Assembly (NCBI RefSeq): GCF_035046485.1
Contig: NC_085137.1
Span: 495,254,772-495,318,771 of the forward strand
From: Aedes albopictus
Lineage: Eukaryota; Arthropoda; Insecta; Diptera; Culicidae
Reading direction: 5' to 3'
DNA length: 64,000 bases
Shown here: positions 1 to 10,840 of the stretch, in pieces
Layout of the letters: each line of letters opens with the position of its first letter
How positions within the stretch are numbered: position 1 is the first letter of the stretch
Made by a program: the position numbers and the translations under genes
The notes under the pieces: model-generated
Told to the model about the DNA's origin: nothing
What the model saw: the letters and a program-made list of their open reading frames with translations, nothing else
The model's database searches: none

Positions 1-87
1 TATTATTGCTCTCTCAGAATCTTAGTCCGGATTATCTTAGAACCTTAAAATCCTGCCAAATATTCCTTCACAAATACTCTGCCAAGG
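1..87. repeat. Decayed 23-bp satellite remnant at a gap edge
   Basis: The stretch contains CTCTCAGAATC, AATCCTGCCAAA and CTCTGCCAAGG, which are diverged pieces of the 23-bp unit forming the clean array at 27324-29660. It stops at an N-gap, so the assembly probably broke inside a satellite here too. Confidence 0.6.
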
Positions 88-110
88 NNNNNNNNNNNNN
101 NNNNNNNNNN
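88..110. other. Assembly gap (23 N)
   Basis: Run of 23 undetermined bases directly after a satellite-like stretch. No sequence can be read. Confidence 0.99.
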
Positions 111-1012
111 GGGTATTTGTGCCTATCTTAGTCTCATTAAGGATGTGCAACATGAAAAATCACTCACAGCGCAATGTATACGCTTCAAACTTAATGATAC
201 AAACCTTTAACACACGTGCTCACTTCCACTGTTGATCTTACGATGCACTAGAGTGGGATTTACCTTCAATATTTGATTTAATTGCGATCACAAATCGCGA
301 GCCACTCGCACCTATCTTCAGCACACCGTAAAATTTTCATCTCATCGCGGTCCACCGGGTGGCCCCTTATTCATCTCAACAGTATTTACAGCAAATCCAC
401 AACCACTCTCACATTTTCTCATCGTAGAGCATTCTGCACTCACCCACTAACGCACTCCCTTTCCCTAGCAGGTGACAGTTTCATTGTGATTGTTTTCCTC
501 TCTCGCAAAGGAGAAGTCACAACAATGTGCGGCGCGACGAATCGTCTATGCTCGCTCCCCACGTTTTGCACTCGCATACATTCACAGCTGATTGGCAAAT
601 CAGTGCTGCCGAACTGGATGATAGTTCGTAAAGCTTGAGCGGTAGCAGCATATTTAGATGAAAACCAAACCAAATATTTTGAAAGAAATGGCGTTGGAAA
701 ATGAAATTATTGATCGATTTGCGTAGAAGTTCGATTACCAAGATGTTAAACCAAGAAACGACCATATTCTGATTGAAAAAACATCGTATTTGTAGTGACC
801 AAATCTCATTCAATTAACTACTTGTTTCTTGATGTCTGGCACCGCTGTGATGCTTGCTTTGGTGCTTCGGCAGAGATGTGCGCCGCGGTTAAAACATCAT
901 TTTTGGTCGTCGGCGGCGGCGGCGTTAAAAATGAGAATTCAATATTTCGCTCTTCTACATCTCATATAGCGAAACATTTTAACAAACTATACTTTGCATA
1001 TGAGAATGTAAA
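111..1012. other. Unassigned intergenic sequence
   Basis: No recognisable gene. Short reading frames between 282 and 813 show no domain and lack splice support. A GGC-rich microsatellite lies near 908-925. The motif AGAGATGTGCGCCG near 872-885 recurs, diverged and inverted, near 4636-4650, so part of this stretch is an old dispersed repeat. Confidence 0.5.
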
Positions 1013-1014
1013 TA

Positions 1015-1732
1015 CACTAAAACCTCAATTTATGCATGTTATTTTAATGCACTTTTTAATTTATGCACCTTTTTTATGACCTGCATAAATTAAGGGAAAG
1101 CTACTCAGAACCAATATTGTGCATAAGAATATTTAATAATGACGGTAACTATTGCAACGGCGGCTAAAGGGTGTTTATAAGGATGAGCAAATGGAAGTCA
1201 CAGGGGAGTTTCAGGGGTTTCCGCGAGGTACCAGGAGATTTCCGGGGGGTCTGAGGGGGTTTTCGAAAGCATTGCAGAGAGTTTCAGAGGATTTTCGACG
1301 GGGTTTGGAGGCGTTACTGGTACGTTTTCGGGGGTTTCCGAGGATCTCACGTGCGTTAAACGGGTGCAAGTGGGTCTTAGATGGATTCGGAGGCGTTAGG
1401 CAGGCGTTTTTGGGGGTTCAGATGCGTTACATTGGGTCCGAGGGGATTTTAGAGGGATTTTGGAGGCATTTCAGGAAGTTTCAGAGCATTTATGGCGGGA
1501 TTCAGAGGCCTTATGGAGGCGTTTTCGGGGGTTTCGGAGCGTCGCAGGTGCGTTACATGGGGTACGAGGCGGTTTAAGAGGAATTTTGGAGCCATTTCAG
1601 GAAGTTTCAGAGCAGTTTCGGCGGGATTCAGAGGCGTTACGGAAGCGTTTTTTTTATGCTCAAATTTCCCTCATTTTATGCCTTTTTTAATTTATGTACC
1701 CCCAGCCATGTGCATAAATTGAAGTTTTAGTG
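1015..1732. mobile_element. MITE with TA target duplication, carrying satellite-like core
   Basis: Terminal inverted repeats begin CACTAAAACCTCAATTTATG on the left; the right end, read inverted, begins CACTAAAACTTCAATTTATG. The dinucleotide TA stands outside each end (1013-1014 and 1733-1734), the signature of Tc1/mariner-type insertion. There is no transposase, so it is non-autonomous. Its core (about 1150-1655) is a G-rich repeat related, in reverse orientation, to the 136-bp array at 2238-3590. ATAAATT/AATTTAT motifs recur just inside both ends. Confidence 0.85.
1150..1655. repeat. Diverged 136-bp-type repeat inside the MITE
   Basis: Segments such as GGAGGCGTTTTCGGGGGTTT, GTGCGTTACATGGGG and GGATTTTGGAGGCATTTCAG are reverse-complement relatives of the units at 2238-3590. 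About three to four imperfect units can be traced. The long open frames across it are G-rich repeat translations, not genes. Confidence 0.8.
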
Positions 1733-1734
1733 TA

Positions 1735-2237
1735 GTAACCAGTGATCCAAAATGTACTATCAAAAACTGTAGTTTGCATGATAATCGTGGGTGTATGGTC
1801 TTGACTATCATGCAACAATAACATTCACGTATGACCAGATGAAATATTCATGGGTGACTGTGACATTTTTTTAATCACGGCAAAAAATGTAGTGGATTTT
1901 CAAATTGAGTGAACTAATGAAATACCAGTGGTTCCGAAAACTGCGAACGGGACATGCGTATAACTTAGGAACCGGAAGTGTGAAGAAGCGGAGACAAAGA
2001 TTTTCGGATTGTGCGTTCCGAGGGTCATAACCACCAATGGAGCAGGGGAACAAAAGTCAGTGGCTGCCAACTGAATAGTTACGGCCCACGTCTAACAAAT
2101 CAAAAAGTCTCATGCCATACGGATATTTTCAGACCTGGCTGATTAAGTTGATGTTGAAACCCGATATCCTAGGACATTTTGGAATTAAATATGGCGCTTG
2201 GGGTTTCTGGGACAATACAGGGACACTACTGAGGGTT
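1735..2237. other. Unassigned spacer between inverted satellite copies
   Basis: No gene seen. A 20-bp word at 1925-1944 (CCAGTGGTTCCGAAAACTGC) occurs as its exact inverse at 3613-3632, just beyond the 136-bp array, suggesting that the spacer and array belong to one larger inverted structure. Confidence 0.5.
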
Positions 2238-3590
2238 TCCGCCATCGCCAAAAACGCCTTTGTAACGACTTTGAAATCAAATCCGCTGAAAACGCTCTGA
2301 AGCTTCTTGGAATGTCTCCAAAATCCCCCTAAAACCCCCAGAAACCTCATGTAACGCACCTCAGACCCTCCGAAACCCCAGAAAACGCCATGTAACGCCT
2401 CCGTAACGTTTCTGAAATCCGCCTAAAATGCTCTGAAGCTTCTTGGAATGGCTCCAAAATCCCCCTAAGACTCCCAGAAACCCCATGTAACGCACCTCAG
2501 ACCCTCCGAAACCTCAGAAAACGCCATGTAACGCCTCCGTAACGTTTCTGAAAACCGCCGAAAATGCTCTGAAGCTCTTTAGAATGCCTCCAAAATCCCC
2601 CTTAAACCCCCAGAAACCCCATGTAACGTACCTCAGACCCTCCGAAACCCCAGAAAACGCCATGTAACGCCTCCGTAACGTTACTGAAACCCGCTGAAAA
2701 TGCTCTGAAGCTTCTTGGAATGTCTCCAAAATCCCCCTAATTCCCCCAGAAACCCCATGTAACGCACCTCAGACCCTCCGGAACCCCAGAAAACGCCATG
2801 TAACGCCTCCGTAACGTTTCTGAAATCCGCCTAAAATGCTCTGAAGCTCTTTCGAATGCCTTCAAAATCCCCCTAATGCCCCATGTAACGCACCTCAGAC
2901 CCTCCGAAACCCCAGAAAACGCCATGTAACGCCTCCGTAACGTTACTGAAACCCGCTGAAAATGCTCTGAAGCTTCTTGGAATGCCTCCAAAATCCCCCT
3001 AATACCCCCAGAAACCCCATGTAACGCACCTCAGACCCTCCGAAACCTCAGAAAACGCCATGTAACGCCTCCGTAACGTTACTGAAACCCGCTGAAAATG
3101 CTCTGAACCTTCTTGGAATGGCTCCAAAATCCCCCTAATACCCCCAGAAACCCCATGTAACGCACCTCAGACCCTCCGAAACCTCAGAAAACGCCATGTA
3201 ACGCCTCCGTAACGTTACTGAAACCCGCTGAAAATGCTCTGAAGCTTCTTGGAATGGCTCCAAAATCCCCCTAATACCCCCAGAAACCCCATGTAACGCA
3301 CCTCAGACCCTCCGAAACCCCAGAAAACGCCATGTAACGCCTCCGTAACGTTACTGAAACCCGCTGAAAATGCTCTGAAGCTTCTTGGAATGCCTCCAAA
3401 ATCCCCCTAATACCCCCAGAAACCCCATGTAACGCACCTCAGACCCTCCGAAACCCCAGAAAACGCCATGTAACGCCTCCGTAACGTTTCCGAAATCCGC
3501 TGAGAACGCTCTGAAGCTTCTTGGAATGCCTCTGAAATCCCCCTTAAACCCCTTCAGACCCCAAGTAACGCCCTTGACACCCTCTAGCAC
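2238..3590. repeat. 136-bp tandem minisatellite, about 10 units
   Basis: The word TCAGACCCTC starts at 2361, 2497, 2633, 2769, 2895, 3031, 3167, 3303 and 3439: a period of 136 bp, with one unit 10 bp shorter (2769 to 2895). Each unit carries ATGTAACGC twice and a CCAAAATCCCCCTAA stretch. The first unit (about 2238-2360) and the last (about 3480-3590) are more diverged, as array edges usually are. Open frames on the minus strand are repeat artefacts. Confidence 0.95.
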
Positions 3591-3917
3591 GAGTTATCCG
3601 CATTTTTCTTTTGCAGTTTTCGGAACCACTGGAACTCCAACTCTACATTTCAAAACTGTCATTTTGTACTCCCATCATCTGGATTTGTGTTACAATCATG
3701 GTGCCAAATGCTACATTCATGGTAGACGACATTGATGCATCGACGGCAGCATGAATGTAGTGTGTGACGGTAGTATGCAACATTAGGCATGACGGTAAAG
3801 GCGTTGCGACGATAATGAAAAAAATGTACTATACGGTTCACTGGAGTAACTTGTAATTGTGCACTCGTATATAGTGCGGCAGACAATTAAACGTTGCATA
3901 ATAAATAAAAAAATCCA
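3591..3917. other. Unassigned sequence
   Basis: Low-complexity words based on ATTCATG, CTACATTCATGG and ATGAATGTAG appear between 3700 and 3790. No gene or complete element recognised. Confidence 0.4.
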
Positions 3918-3920
3918 TAA

Positions 3921-4087
3921 GGGGCAGTCCACAAATTACGTAACGCTCTTGGGGGAGGGGGGTAGTATGGCCAAGCGTTACGGCCCATACAAAAATTTTT
4001 GGATTTCCATACAAAAAAGCGCTACGGAGGGGGAGGGGGGGTCGCAAAAATATAAATTTTTGCGTTACGTAATAAATGGATGCTGCC
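3921..4087. mobile_element. MITE, 3-bp TSD (TAA)
   Basis: Imperfect inverted ends GGGGCAGTCCACAAATTACG and (inverted right end) GGCAGCATCCATTTATTACG, each followed by TAACGC. TAA stands at 3918-3920 and 4088-4090. Three-base TAA duplications and G-rich short TIRs fit PIF/Harbinger-type MITEs. It resembles in design, but is not identical to, the elements at 19157-19318 and 43272-43431. Confidence 0.75.
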
Positions 4088-4090
4088 TAA

Positions 4091-5125
4091 ATAATTCTTA
4101 AGTTATGGCATGAATTGAATTATTAGAACCTGAATTCTTCAGATTTCATTACATCGGAGAAAATTGGGTTGATTGTGAAATTCCTCACATTTTGTATGTA
4201 TGTAATGAAAAATTGACGAAAAATTTTAAACCTCATTTACTCGAAAGTGGGTTTTTGTCACTTACACCCCTTTGCTTCTAACCCCCTCAATTATAAACGA
4301 ACGTCGTAATGACGTCACGCGGGGAAAAGCATGCATGCTGTCATTGCATGCTTTATACACCTTGTGTGAAGAATATGATATTTGCTAGGATTTTTATATG
4401 ATGATATATAAGTGACTAAAAAGTAACTAAAATCTCAACAGGATCATTGAACGAAATATTTTGTTTATTCGGCAATGATGACATGCATTCATTTTGGGAG
4501 CGTTTAAACTTAAATCGATTATTTTCTGAAGATTATTGGGGAAATTCTAAGTTCGGCGGCGTGATGAGTTTTAAGCTGGCGGCGTGCTAGAAAATCAAAA
4601 CATCCGGCGGCGTGAAGTAATAAATCTCGACGGCGCACATCTCTAGTCCTTGAGACAAAATGAGATGAATATAGGTACTAGGCCGAAGAAGGGGGCTTTT
4701 ACCCTAATTGAGAGGAAATTTTAAACACACCGCAGCAATTAACGCTGGTAATCTCGATTTACTACTACACCGCGCTGCTGAAGGTCATCCCAGCTGAGCG
4801 AGTTGTAAATACCTGATGGCATGGCATCAGGTTTAATAACCTGTATGCTAGCTGGCACAGAGTTGGGCCTCGAAGGACGGAAGTTAATTTTGACGAAAAT
4901 GATGATGCCATCGGCTGATTGGAGTTGGAATGGTTTCAAATAAACAGTAATTAGATAGGTTCGAGTAAAAAAATATAAGATGTTTCATTCGCTTTTGCAT
5001 GATGAGCATGACAGCATAACCTTACATGTACGTACATACAGTCGGGCTCCTATAACACACTGCCACCCACGTTATGCCCACCGAAATTTCCACGTTGTCT
5101 TTTAACCAATTCAGTTCATTTTTGG
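4091..5125. other. Unassigned sequence with fragments of dispersed repeats
   Basis: About 4137-4300 matches the inverse of 59250-59400 (shared words CATTTACTCGAAAGT, TTTGTCACT, TTTGCTTCTAACCCC). About 4545-4650 has three spaced CGGCG(G)CGTG-like words. A short hairpin GCATGCATGCTGTCATTGCATGC lies near 4329-4352. No gene is supported; the frame at 4739-4939 (minus) has no recognisable features. Confidence 0.5.
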
Positions 5126-5126
5126 G

Positions 5127-6034
5127 TAACTCTCGCTGAGGCCGTCCCACTATTTACACCATGTCTTCAAAAATGTATAAGGTGGCGATTTTCTGAAAGT
5201 CCTCCCCAAAAAAATAAGAAAATGCATTTGGTTAATGGAATTGGTGGACCCCCCGTTAGTTAGAACCACAAGCATTTTGGCGGACCCCTCGATTTTTGTC
5301 AATTGTTGGTTCATTTAAACCGTTATAACTTGAAAGTTTCGCCAGAAACCACCTAAAAACTATAGGTTGTTGAAAAGAGAGAAGATAGGGCTACTATTTA
5401 CAGTTACAAAAAGTTTGGTCGGCCATATTGATTTCGGCCGCCATCTTGAATTTATGTAACAAAACATTTTTTCACCATGTTGGCAACCACCGATTTTCAA
5501 AATTTTTGCGTCAATCGAAAGCGGGGACATTTTTACACAACATGTAGAAAATTTAGAGATGTATCTTTTTCCTATCAAAAGTTATCTGCACTTTTGTAAA
5601 TCATGACACGTTTTCTCCATACATTTCCATGCGCACCGGCAATAATACGCAAAAATTTTGAAAATCGGTGGTTGCCAACATGGTGAAAAAAATGTTTTGT
5701 TACATTAATTCAAGATGGCGGTCGAAATCAATATGGCCGACCAAACTTTTTATAACTGCAAAGAGTACCTCTATCTTTTCTCTTTCCAACAACCTATAGT
5801 TTTTAAGTGGTTTCTGGCGAAACTTTCGAGTTATAACGGTTAAAATGAGCCAACAATTGACCAGAATCGAGGGGTTCACCAAAATGCTTGTGGCTCTAAC
5901 TAACGGGGGGTCCACCAATTTCATTAACCAAATGCATTTTCCTTACTTTTTTGGGGAGGACTTTCAGAAAATCGCTACCTTATACATTTTTGAAGACATG
6001 GTGTAAATAGTGGGACGGTCTCAGCGAGAGTTAC
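5127..6034. mobile_element. Long fold-back element (arms about 385 bp)
   Basis: The left arm (5127-5510) and right arm (about 5649-6034) are inverse copies: TAACTCTCGCTGAG at the left end mirrors CTCAGCGAGAGTTA at the right end, and GGCAACCACCGATTTTCA mirrors TGAAAATCGGTGGTTGCC near the middle. The loop is about 140 bp. No transposase is present. Arms differ by scattered substitutions and small indels, so the insertion is not recent. The target duplication is not clear. Confidence 0.9.
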
Positions 6035-6315
6035 TCTTTTGGAATGGGACAGGCTTGTATTATACTCTAATCACAGTCAAAAAATCAAGTTGAACGGTTG
6101 CAAGACGGCTGGAAATTGCAGTGGATGTAAAGAAGGTGGCAGCATCTAATAAATAGAAGACCCGACCATACATTTGAAAACCTGGCTGATATTTGCGAAC
6201 ATAGTATTGAAGCAAATGCAATATAAATTTTGAAATCTGAACAATTAATAATGAAACTTTTCTTCAGCTAAGTAAAACCGTGTTTTACTTCCCAATGTGT
6301 ACCCGAATCTGTATA

Positions 6316-7215
6316 CAGGGTGTTAGGTTCGTGAGTGCAAACTTTTTAAAGGGTGATAGAGGATCATAAATGGTGAAAAAAATTGTTCTACGCATATGGT
6401 CAAATCTCAACCGTTACGTACTTAGTTATTGAACTTTCCATGTTTTTGATTATTATTGCCTTAACTGGCTATAACTTTAAAATGGTCAAATTCTTCGCAG
6501 TATTTTGACCCTTATTCGAAAGATTATTGAATTTTCTATCAAATGGCATCTTTGAATGGATTGGTTTAGTTAAATATCTAAGTTTTCTAGAGCCAATAGC
6601 TCATAAGTAGTGTGTTTTAATTTGTTGTTGTCAATTATCTTTGAAAAATACGTAATAAATTAAAATTCCTTCTTTGGCAAAGTTGGGGCCACTCTACAAT
6701 TCGTTCTTTGACACCAATCTTCTAGCTCTTATCGTTTTCTTACAATTTTGATTTAAATGAGTGGCACAGTGCGCAAAACAGTGCTTACCCTGACAGTTGC
6801 CATTTTTTGATCTGAAATGCGATGTTTAAATCAAAATTGCAAGGAATCGATAAGAGCTACAAGTTTGGTGTCTTAGAACGTATTGTAGAGTGAAACAGAG
6901 GCCACAACTTTTCGTAAGAAAGATTTTTTATTTATTACGTGTTTTTCAAAGATAATTACCAACTTAAAACACACTAATTTTGAGCTATTTGCTCTAGAAA
7001 ACTTAGTTATTTAACCTTGTATTTAACTAAACCAATCCATTCAAAGATACCATTTGATAGAAAATTCAATAATCTTTCGAATAAGGGTAAAAAAAACTGC
7101 GATAAATTTGACCATTTTCAAGTTATAGCAAGTTAAGGCGAACATTTTTTTTTTTCACCATTTACGGTCCTCTATCATCCTTTAAAAAGTTTACACTCAC
7201 GAACCTAACACCCTG
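6316..7215. mobile_element. Long fold-back element with TATA flanks
   Basis: Ends are CAGGGTGTTAGGTTCGTGAG on the left and its inverse (CTCACGAACCTAACACCCTG) on the right. TATA stands at 6312-6315 and 7216-7219, consistent with a TA or TATA target duplication. Arms of about 440 bp face each other around a short centre near 6760-6830. Arms have diverged by many substitutions. No coding capacity. Confidence 0.9.
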
Positions 7216-7222
7216 TATATAA

Positions 7223-7476
7223 CTAGCTGTCCCCGGCAAACTTTGTCTTGCCTACTGCGTTTTTTGACGTTTCAAGCCCCTAGCCAAGCCCAAGTCCCCG
7301 TTAAAAATGCATGAAAGCCCGATTTTCAAAAACTCTCAATTTTCCCATGTTTTTTGCCTCATAAACCTTCCTTGGGTGAAAGCTAACAGAACAAGACTTA
7401 GACGACCCAAATCGGACCATCCATTCGCAAGTTTTGCGCGGTCCCACGTATGCCACTACATTTTTATATATATAGA
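7223..7476 (-). mobile_element. Non-autonomous Helitron, copy A
   Basis: Read on the minus strand it starts TCTATATATATAAAAATG and ends CTAG after the hairpin GGCAAGACAAAGTTTGCC. It lies between A and T, as Helitrons do. The interior differs from copies B-D, so it is a relative sharing the ends. It sits immediately next to the fold-back element at 6316-7215 and is joined to copy B. Confidence 0.75.
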
Positions 7477-7479
7477 TAA

Positions 7480-7781
7480 CTAGCTGTCCCGGCAAACTTT
7501 GTCTTGCCGTCTTGTGGTTGTTTGACAAGTGTTGAGCTCAAAATAGCACCGCACTCTAGATTGATTTAATTTCGGTCGTGTTGATTTCCTTCTCAGCTCA
7601 TGGAAAATCAGTACTTTATCAATTTTGTTACTTTTCTAGTAGATTTTCGTAACTTTTTGTACATATAAACACAGCCACCACGAATACGAACCGAACCGTG
7701 TAAAAGTCATCCTGATCGGTTCACCCGTTCGTGAGTTTTGTTGCCTCAAAGGAACTTCAAACTCATTTTTATATATATAGA
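7480..7781 (-). mobile_element. Non-autonomous Helitron, copy B
   Basis: About 302 bp. On the minus strand: 5' TC, 3' CTAG, a GGCAA/TTGCC stem about 10 bases before CTAG, and insertion between A and T. Sequence closely matches copies at 40598-40899 and 53379-53682. With copy A it forms a head-to-tail tandem separated by three bases, an arrangement typical of rolling-circle elements. Confidence 0.85.
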
Positions 7782-7789
7782 TAGATGAA

Positions 7790-8196
7790 TATGTTACTGA
7801 TCTTCTAGAGCATAGAGTACCCTAGTGACTGTCCAGTGCTTGAATCCGAGTGAATATGAAACATACGATCAGTTATCAGCACCAACCATCACTACGAACG
7901 AACAACAGGTATCAGTAGGTCAGCTCCAGAGGCACGTTCTCCTCCATTTGGAAAATTTGTGCCATTTCCATGAACACGAGCCTATTCATCATTTACCTGA
8001 TGAAGAAGGGAAGGAAAAAGGATAGGACAGGGGAAAAGACAGGTAAGGGAGGATCGTCATACACGCAAAAGGGTACCACAATGGGTTCACATAGCGTCCT
8101 GAAAATGACACCGTAATAACGCATAAGCGTACCACAATGGGTTCAAACAGCGTCCTGAGAAGGGCACTGTGATAATGCATAAAGCGTAAAGAGAGC
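7790..8196 (-). mobile_element. 3' untranslated end of the non-LTR retrotransposon
   Basis: Follows the zinc-knuckle coding part on the minus strand. The word GAACCCATTGTGGTAC occurs twice about 57 bp apart (8074-8089 and 8131-8146, inverted here), a short tandem duplication common in LINE 3' ends. A pyrimidine-rich stretch (minus strand) lies at 7990-8050. The exact 3' terminus and target duplication are not resolved. Confidence 0.5.
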
Positions 8197-9650
8197 CTAT
8201 AGCTCTTTACCACAGCGGGTTAAGAACAACAGAACGTCCTGAAGATTCAGGTTTCTGAAGTCAGTTTCACTTAAGTGTTTCCCGAGTACTCGGAAACGCA
8301 ATTGCGCAAAAACTGGACAGTTACATATCAAATCATACGAAGTTCCATAGTCGGATTCACAGCTATCACATGCGAGGCGGCAGTGGCCAGTCAATACTTT
8401 GACCAGCATGCTGCAGTTCTGCTTTGACAGGTTTGATAGATACTTCGCCACCATTGGAGATGGCTCAGTACAATTCAATTTTGTTTGACGACATCACTCC
8501 AAACTATTCCAGTATTGTCTGTGTTGAGTGGCAGCCCAGGTGTCAATCTGAAGCTATACCCAACACTTGGATATCGGAACAGCTGGCTCAGGGCCAATGA
8601 AGTCATGTGATGTTCCAGTGCGAGCTAACTCATCAGCCCTAGCATCAGCCATTTTATTTTCAGCGATGGCAGAATGGCCAGGTACCCAAGATGAACAGCG
8701 TTTGCTGAATTCAGCTCCTCAATTTAAGTTCGACAAGCGAGTTGGCCGAAGCAAGTGCTTTAATAACAGTCTGACTATCTGAACAGAAGTATATTACTTT
8801 GCCCATTACGTGCTGCTGAAGTGCTGATTGCATTCCGCACATAAGAGCAAAGATTTCGGCCTTAAAAACGGTGCAGGGTCTACCAAGTGAATAAGACTGA
8901 TACAGCCTTAGCTCACGAGAATAAACACCAGCACCTGCTCGACCTTCGAGAAAGAAGCCATCACTCAGTGTAACATACGATGCCGTCTGAAGTACTTCTC
9001 TCCAGATAAAAAGAGTCCACTCTTCCCGGGAAGGGAATTTCGTGGAAAATGTCCTATATGGAAAATTACAAGCAATTGTAAGATCACTTGGAGCAAGGAC
9101 AACTTTGTCCCAATTCATCAATAGTGGAAACAACGAGGTGTGTGTTGAACTGCGGATCACAGGAGTTTTCTCTAGTAAACCGAGTACCCATAGGCGGTGA
9201 GTGCAAGAAAGTGCTTCTTGTTTGAGATGAATGTGTAGTGGGGCAATGTCAAAGAGAACTTCGAGCGCTGCCGTAGGAGTTAAATAGACATCGCCATTAA
9301 GCACATCCTTTGGAGATGGCCTAACTTTGATTGGATCGTTCTGATTTCGCCCTTTTGCCACCACACCAGACATCCATGAGCCAATATTGGACGAACAACA
9401 GTTGTGTAAATCCATTTGATATACTTGGGTTTTAGACCCCAAGTTGTACCAAAGGTTCGCCGGCATTTCCCGAAGGCCATACAAGCTTTCTTGATTATGA
9501 ACTCAACATGAGGTGTTTAGGAAAGCTTGGAATCAAGAATGACTCCAACGTACTTTACCAGTTCAGTAACATTGATTTCAGAATCAAAGAAAAGTAAAGG
9601 TCGAACACCATTATGGTTTCACTTTTCTCTGAAAAGAACAATAGATGTAT

Positions 9651-10208
9651 AGTTATGGACATCCCTAAGCTCTACCCACGATATACGGTCTCTACCATCG
9701 TGGACTAGATGCTGACCAGGCACTTGGCAAACCGCCATGAACACCAACCCTTGGCGACAACGAACTTTGGACGACGAACATACAGTTGCTGACAACGCAG
9801 TCAGCAATCCACCATGAGGACCGACCGTTGGCAACATCGAAGCCCCGAGCGACGCGTGTCAATGCCCCTGGAACGGCAACGGTCACCAATACTTCGATCG
9901 ACGCAATCCAGGCCAACATCATCCGATGGCCTTTCGCTGATGCCAGCAAGATTCTCATCGAGCCCCACCGGAGGACGCAGGTGCGCCCTCAGCCCAGGTG
10001 GTCGAAGCCAGTCAGTTAGTAGGAAACCTTGAGTGCGAGCAGTTAGAAGTTCTAAGTGAAGTCTGATAGAAAAGTGTGGCCTTCAGCCGTAGGAAAGACT
10101 TATGTAGCAAGTGAAAAATGAATGATTAATAAAATTCGGGACTTAGTGTTCATAAGTGAAGAAAAAGATTTCTTTTTAAAAAGTCAGATGTGAAGTCCCG
10201 TACATTTG
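9651..10208 (+). mobile_element. Solo LTR of an LTR retrotransposon
   Basis: A 558-bp insertion interrupts the LINE RT domain exactly between SVNPSNT and SIVLFREK. TGTAT flanks both sides (9646-9650 and 10209-10213). It contains AATAAA near 10128-10134 followed by a T/A-rich end, as expected of an LTR polyadenylation region, and has no protein coding of its own. Superfamily cannot be decided from the LTR alone. Confidence 0.8.
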
Positions 10209-10350
10209 TGTATTACTCGGATTTACCGATAGGCCATATTGGCGACACCAGCCCTCAACTACCTAAAGGGCGCTTTGCATCAGGTCAAAAAGGGTGGTGA
10301 TACACATACCAACTAGCAATGTTAGGTAGTCGTCGGCAAAACCATAAGTA

Positions 10351-10840
10351 GGGTAAGTGTACCAATTATGGCTATAGTACCATTTATTCGCCATAGTTGA
10401 TTTTCACCCTTTAACGATATATATCAACAATAAAAAAAATGTGAACAACAGATCACGTTCACAAAAGAAGGTTGCATTCATTTAAAGTCCACATTTTGCT
10501 CAAATTATGGTAGAAATAAATCATTTTCCTTAAAATTTCGGCTCCCTTGCACCCTTTTTCGCCATAGTGTACCAATTATGGCTAATCCCATAAGAAATGC
10601 ATGCAAATAGTGCGAAAAGGAACCGAAGTTAAACAATGTAGCCATAACTGGGACAGGGTTCCTATCATTGGCACACGCCGTAATAAATACTAAAAGTAGT
10701 TTTGGCTCCGTTTTTATATTTTTCCTGTAAAGTATGGAAACTAAACTAGGTTTCAAAATGTTGGTGACATTCGTTGGTTTTTGCGTTATTTTTGTACAAA
10801 TAGTTTACCTTAGGTAGTGCCATAATTGGTACAGGCACCC
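10351..10840. mobile_element. MITE with TA target duplication (GGGTA family)
   Basis: Left end GGGTAAGTGTACCAATTATG; inverted right end GGGTGCCTGTACCAATTATG. TA lies at 10349-10350 and 10841-10842. The words ACCAATTATGGC and GCCATAATTGGTAC also occur internally near 10570. Removing it rejoins the LINE frame (GFP then TYGFADD), proving insertion into the LINE. Confidence 0.9.

Noticed and set aside
2129..3590. Minus-strand frames rich in RRYMAFSGVSEGLR
   Set aside because: Translations of the 136-bp minisatellite, broken at unit-length changes.
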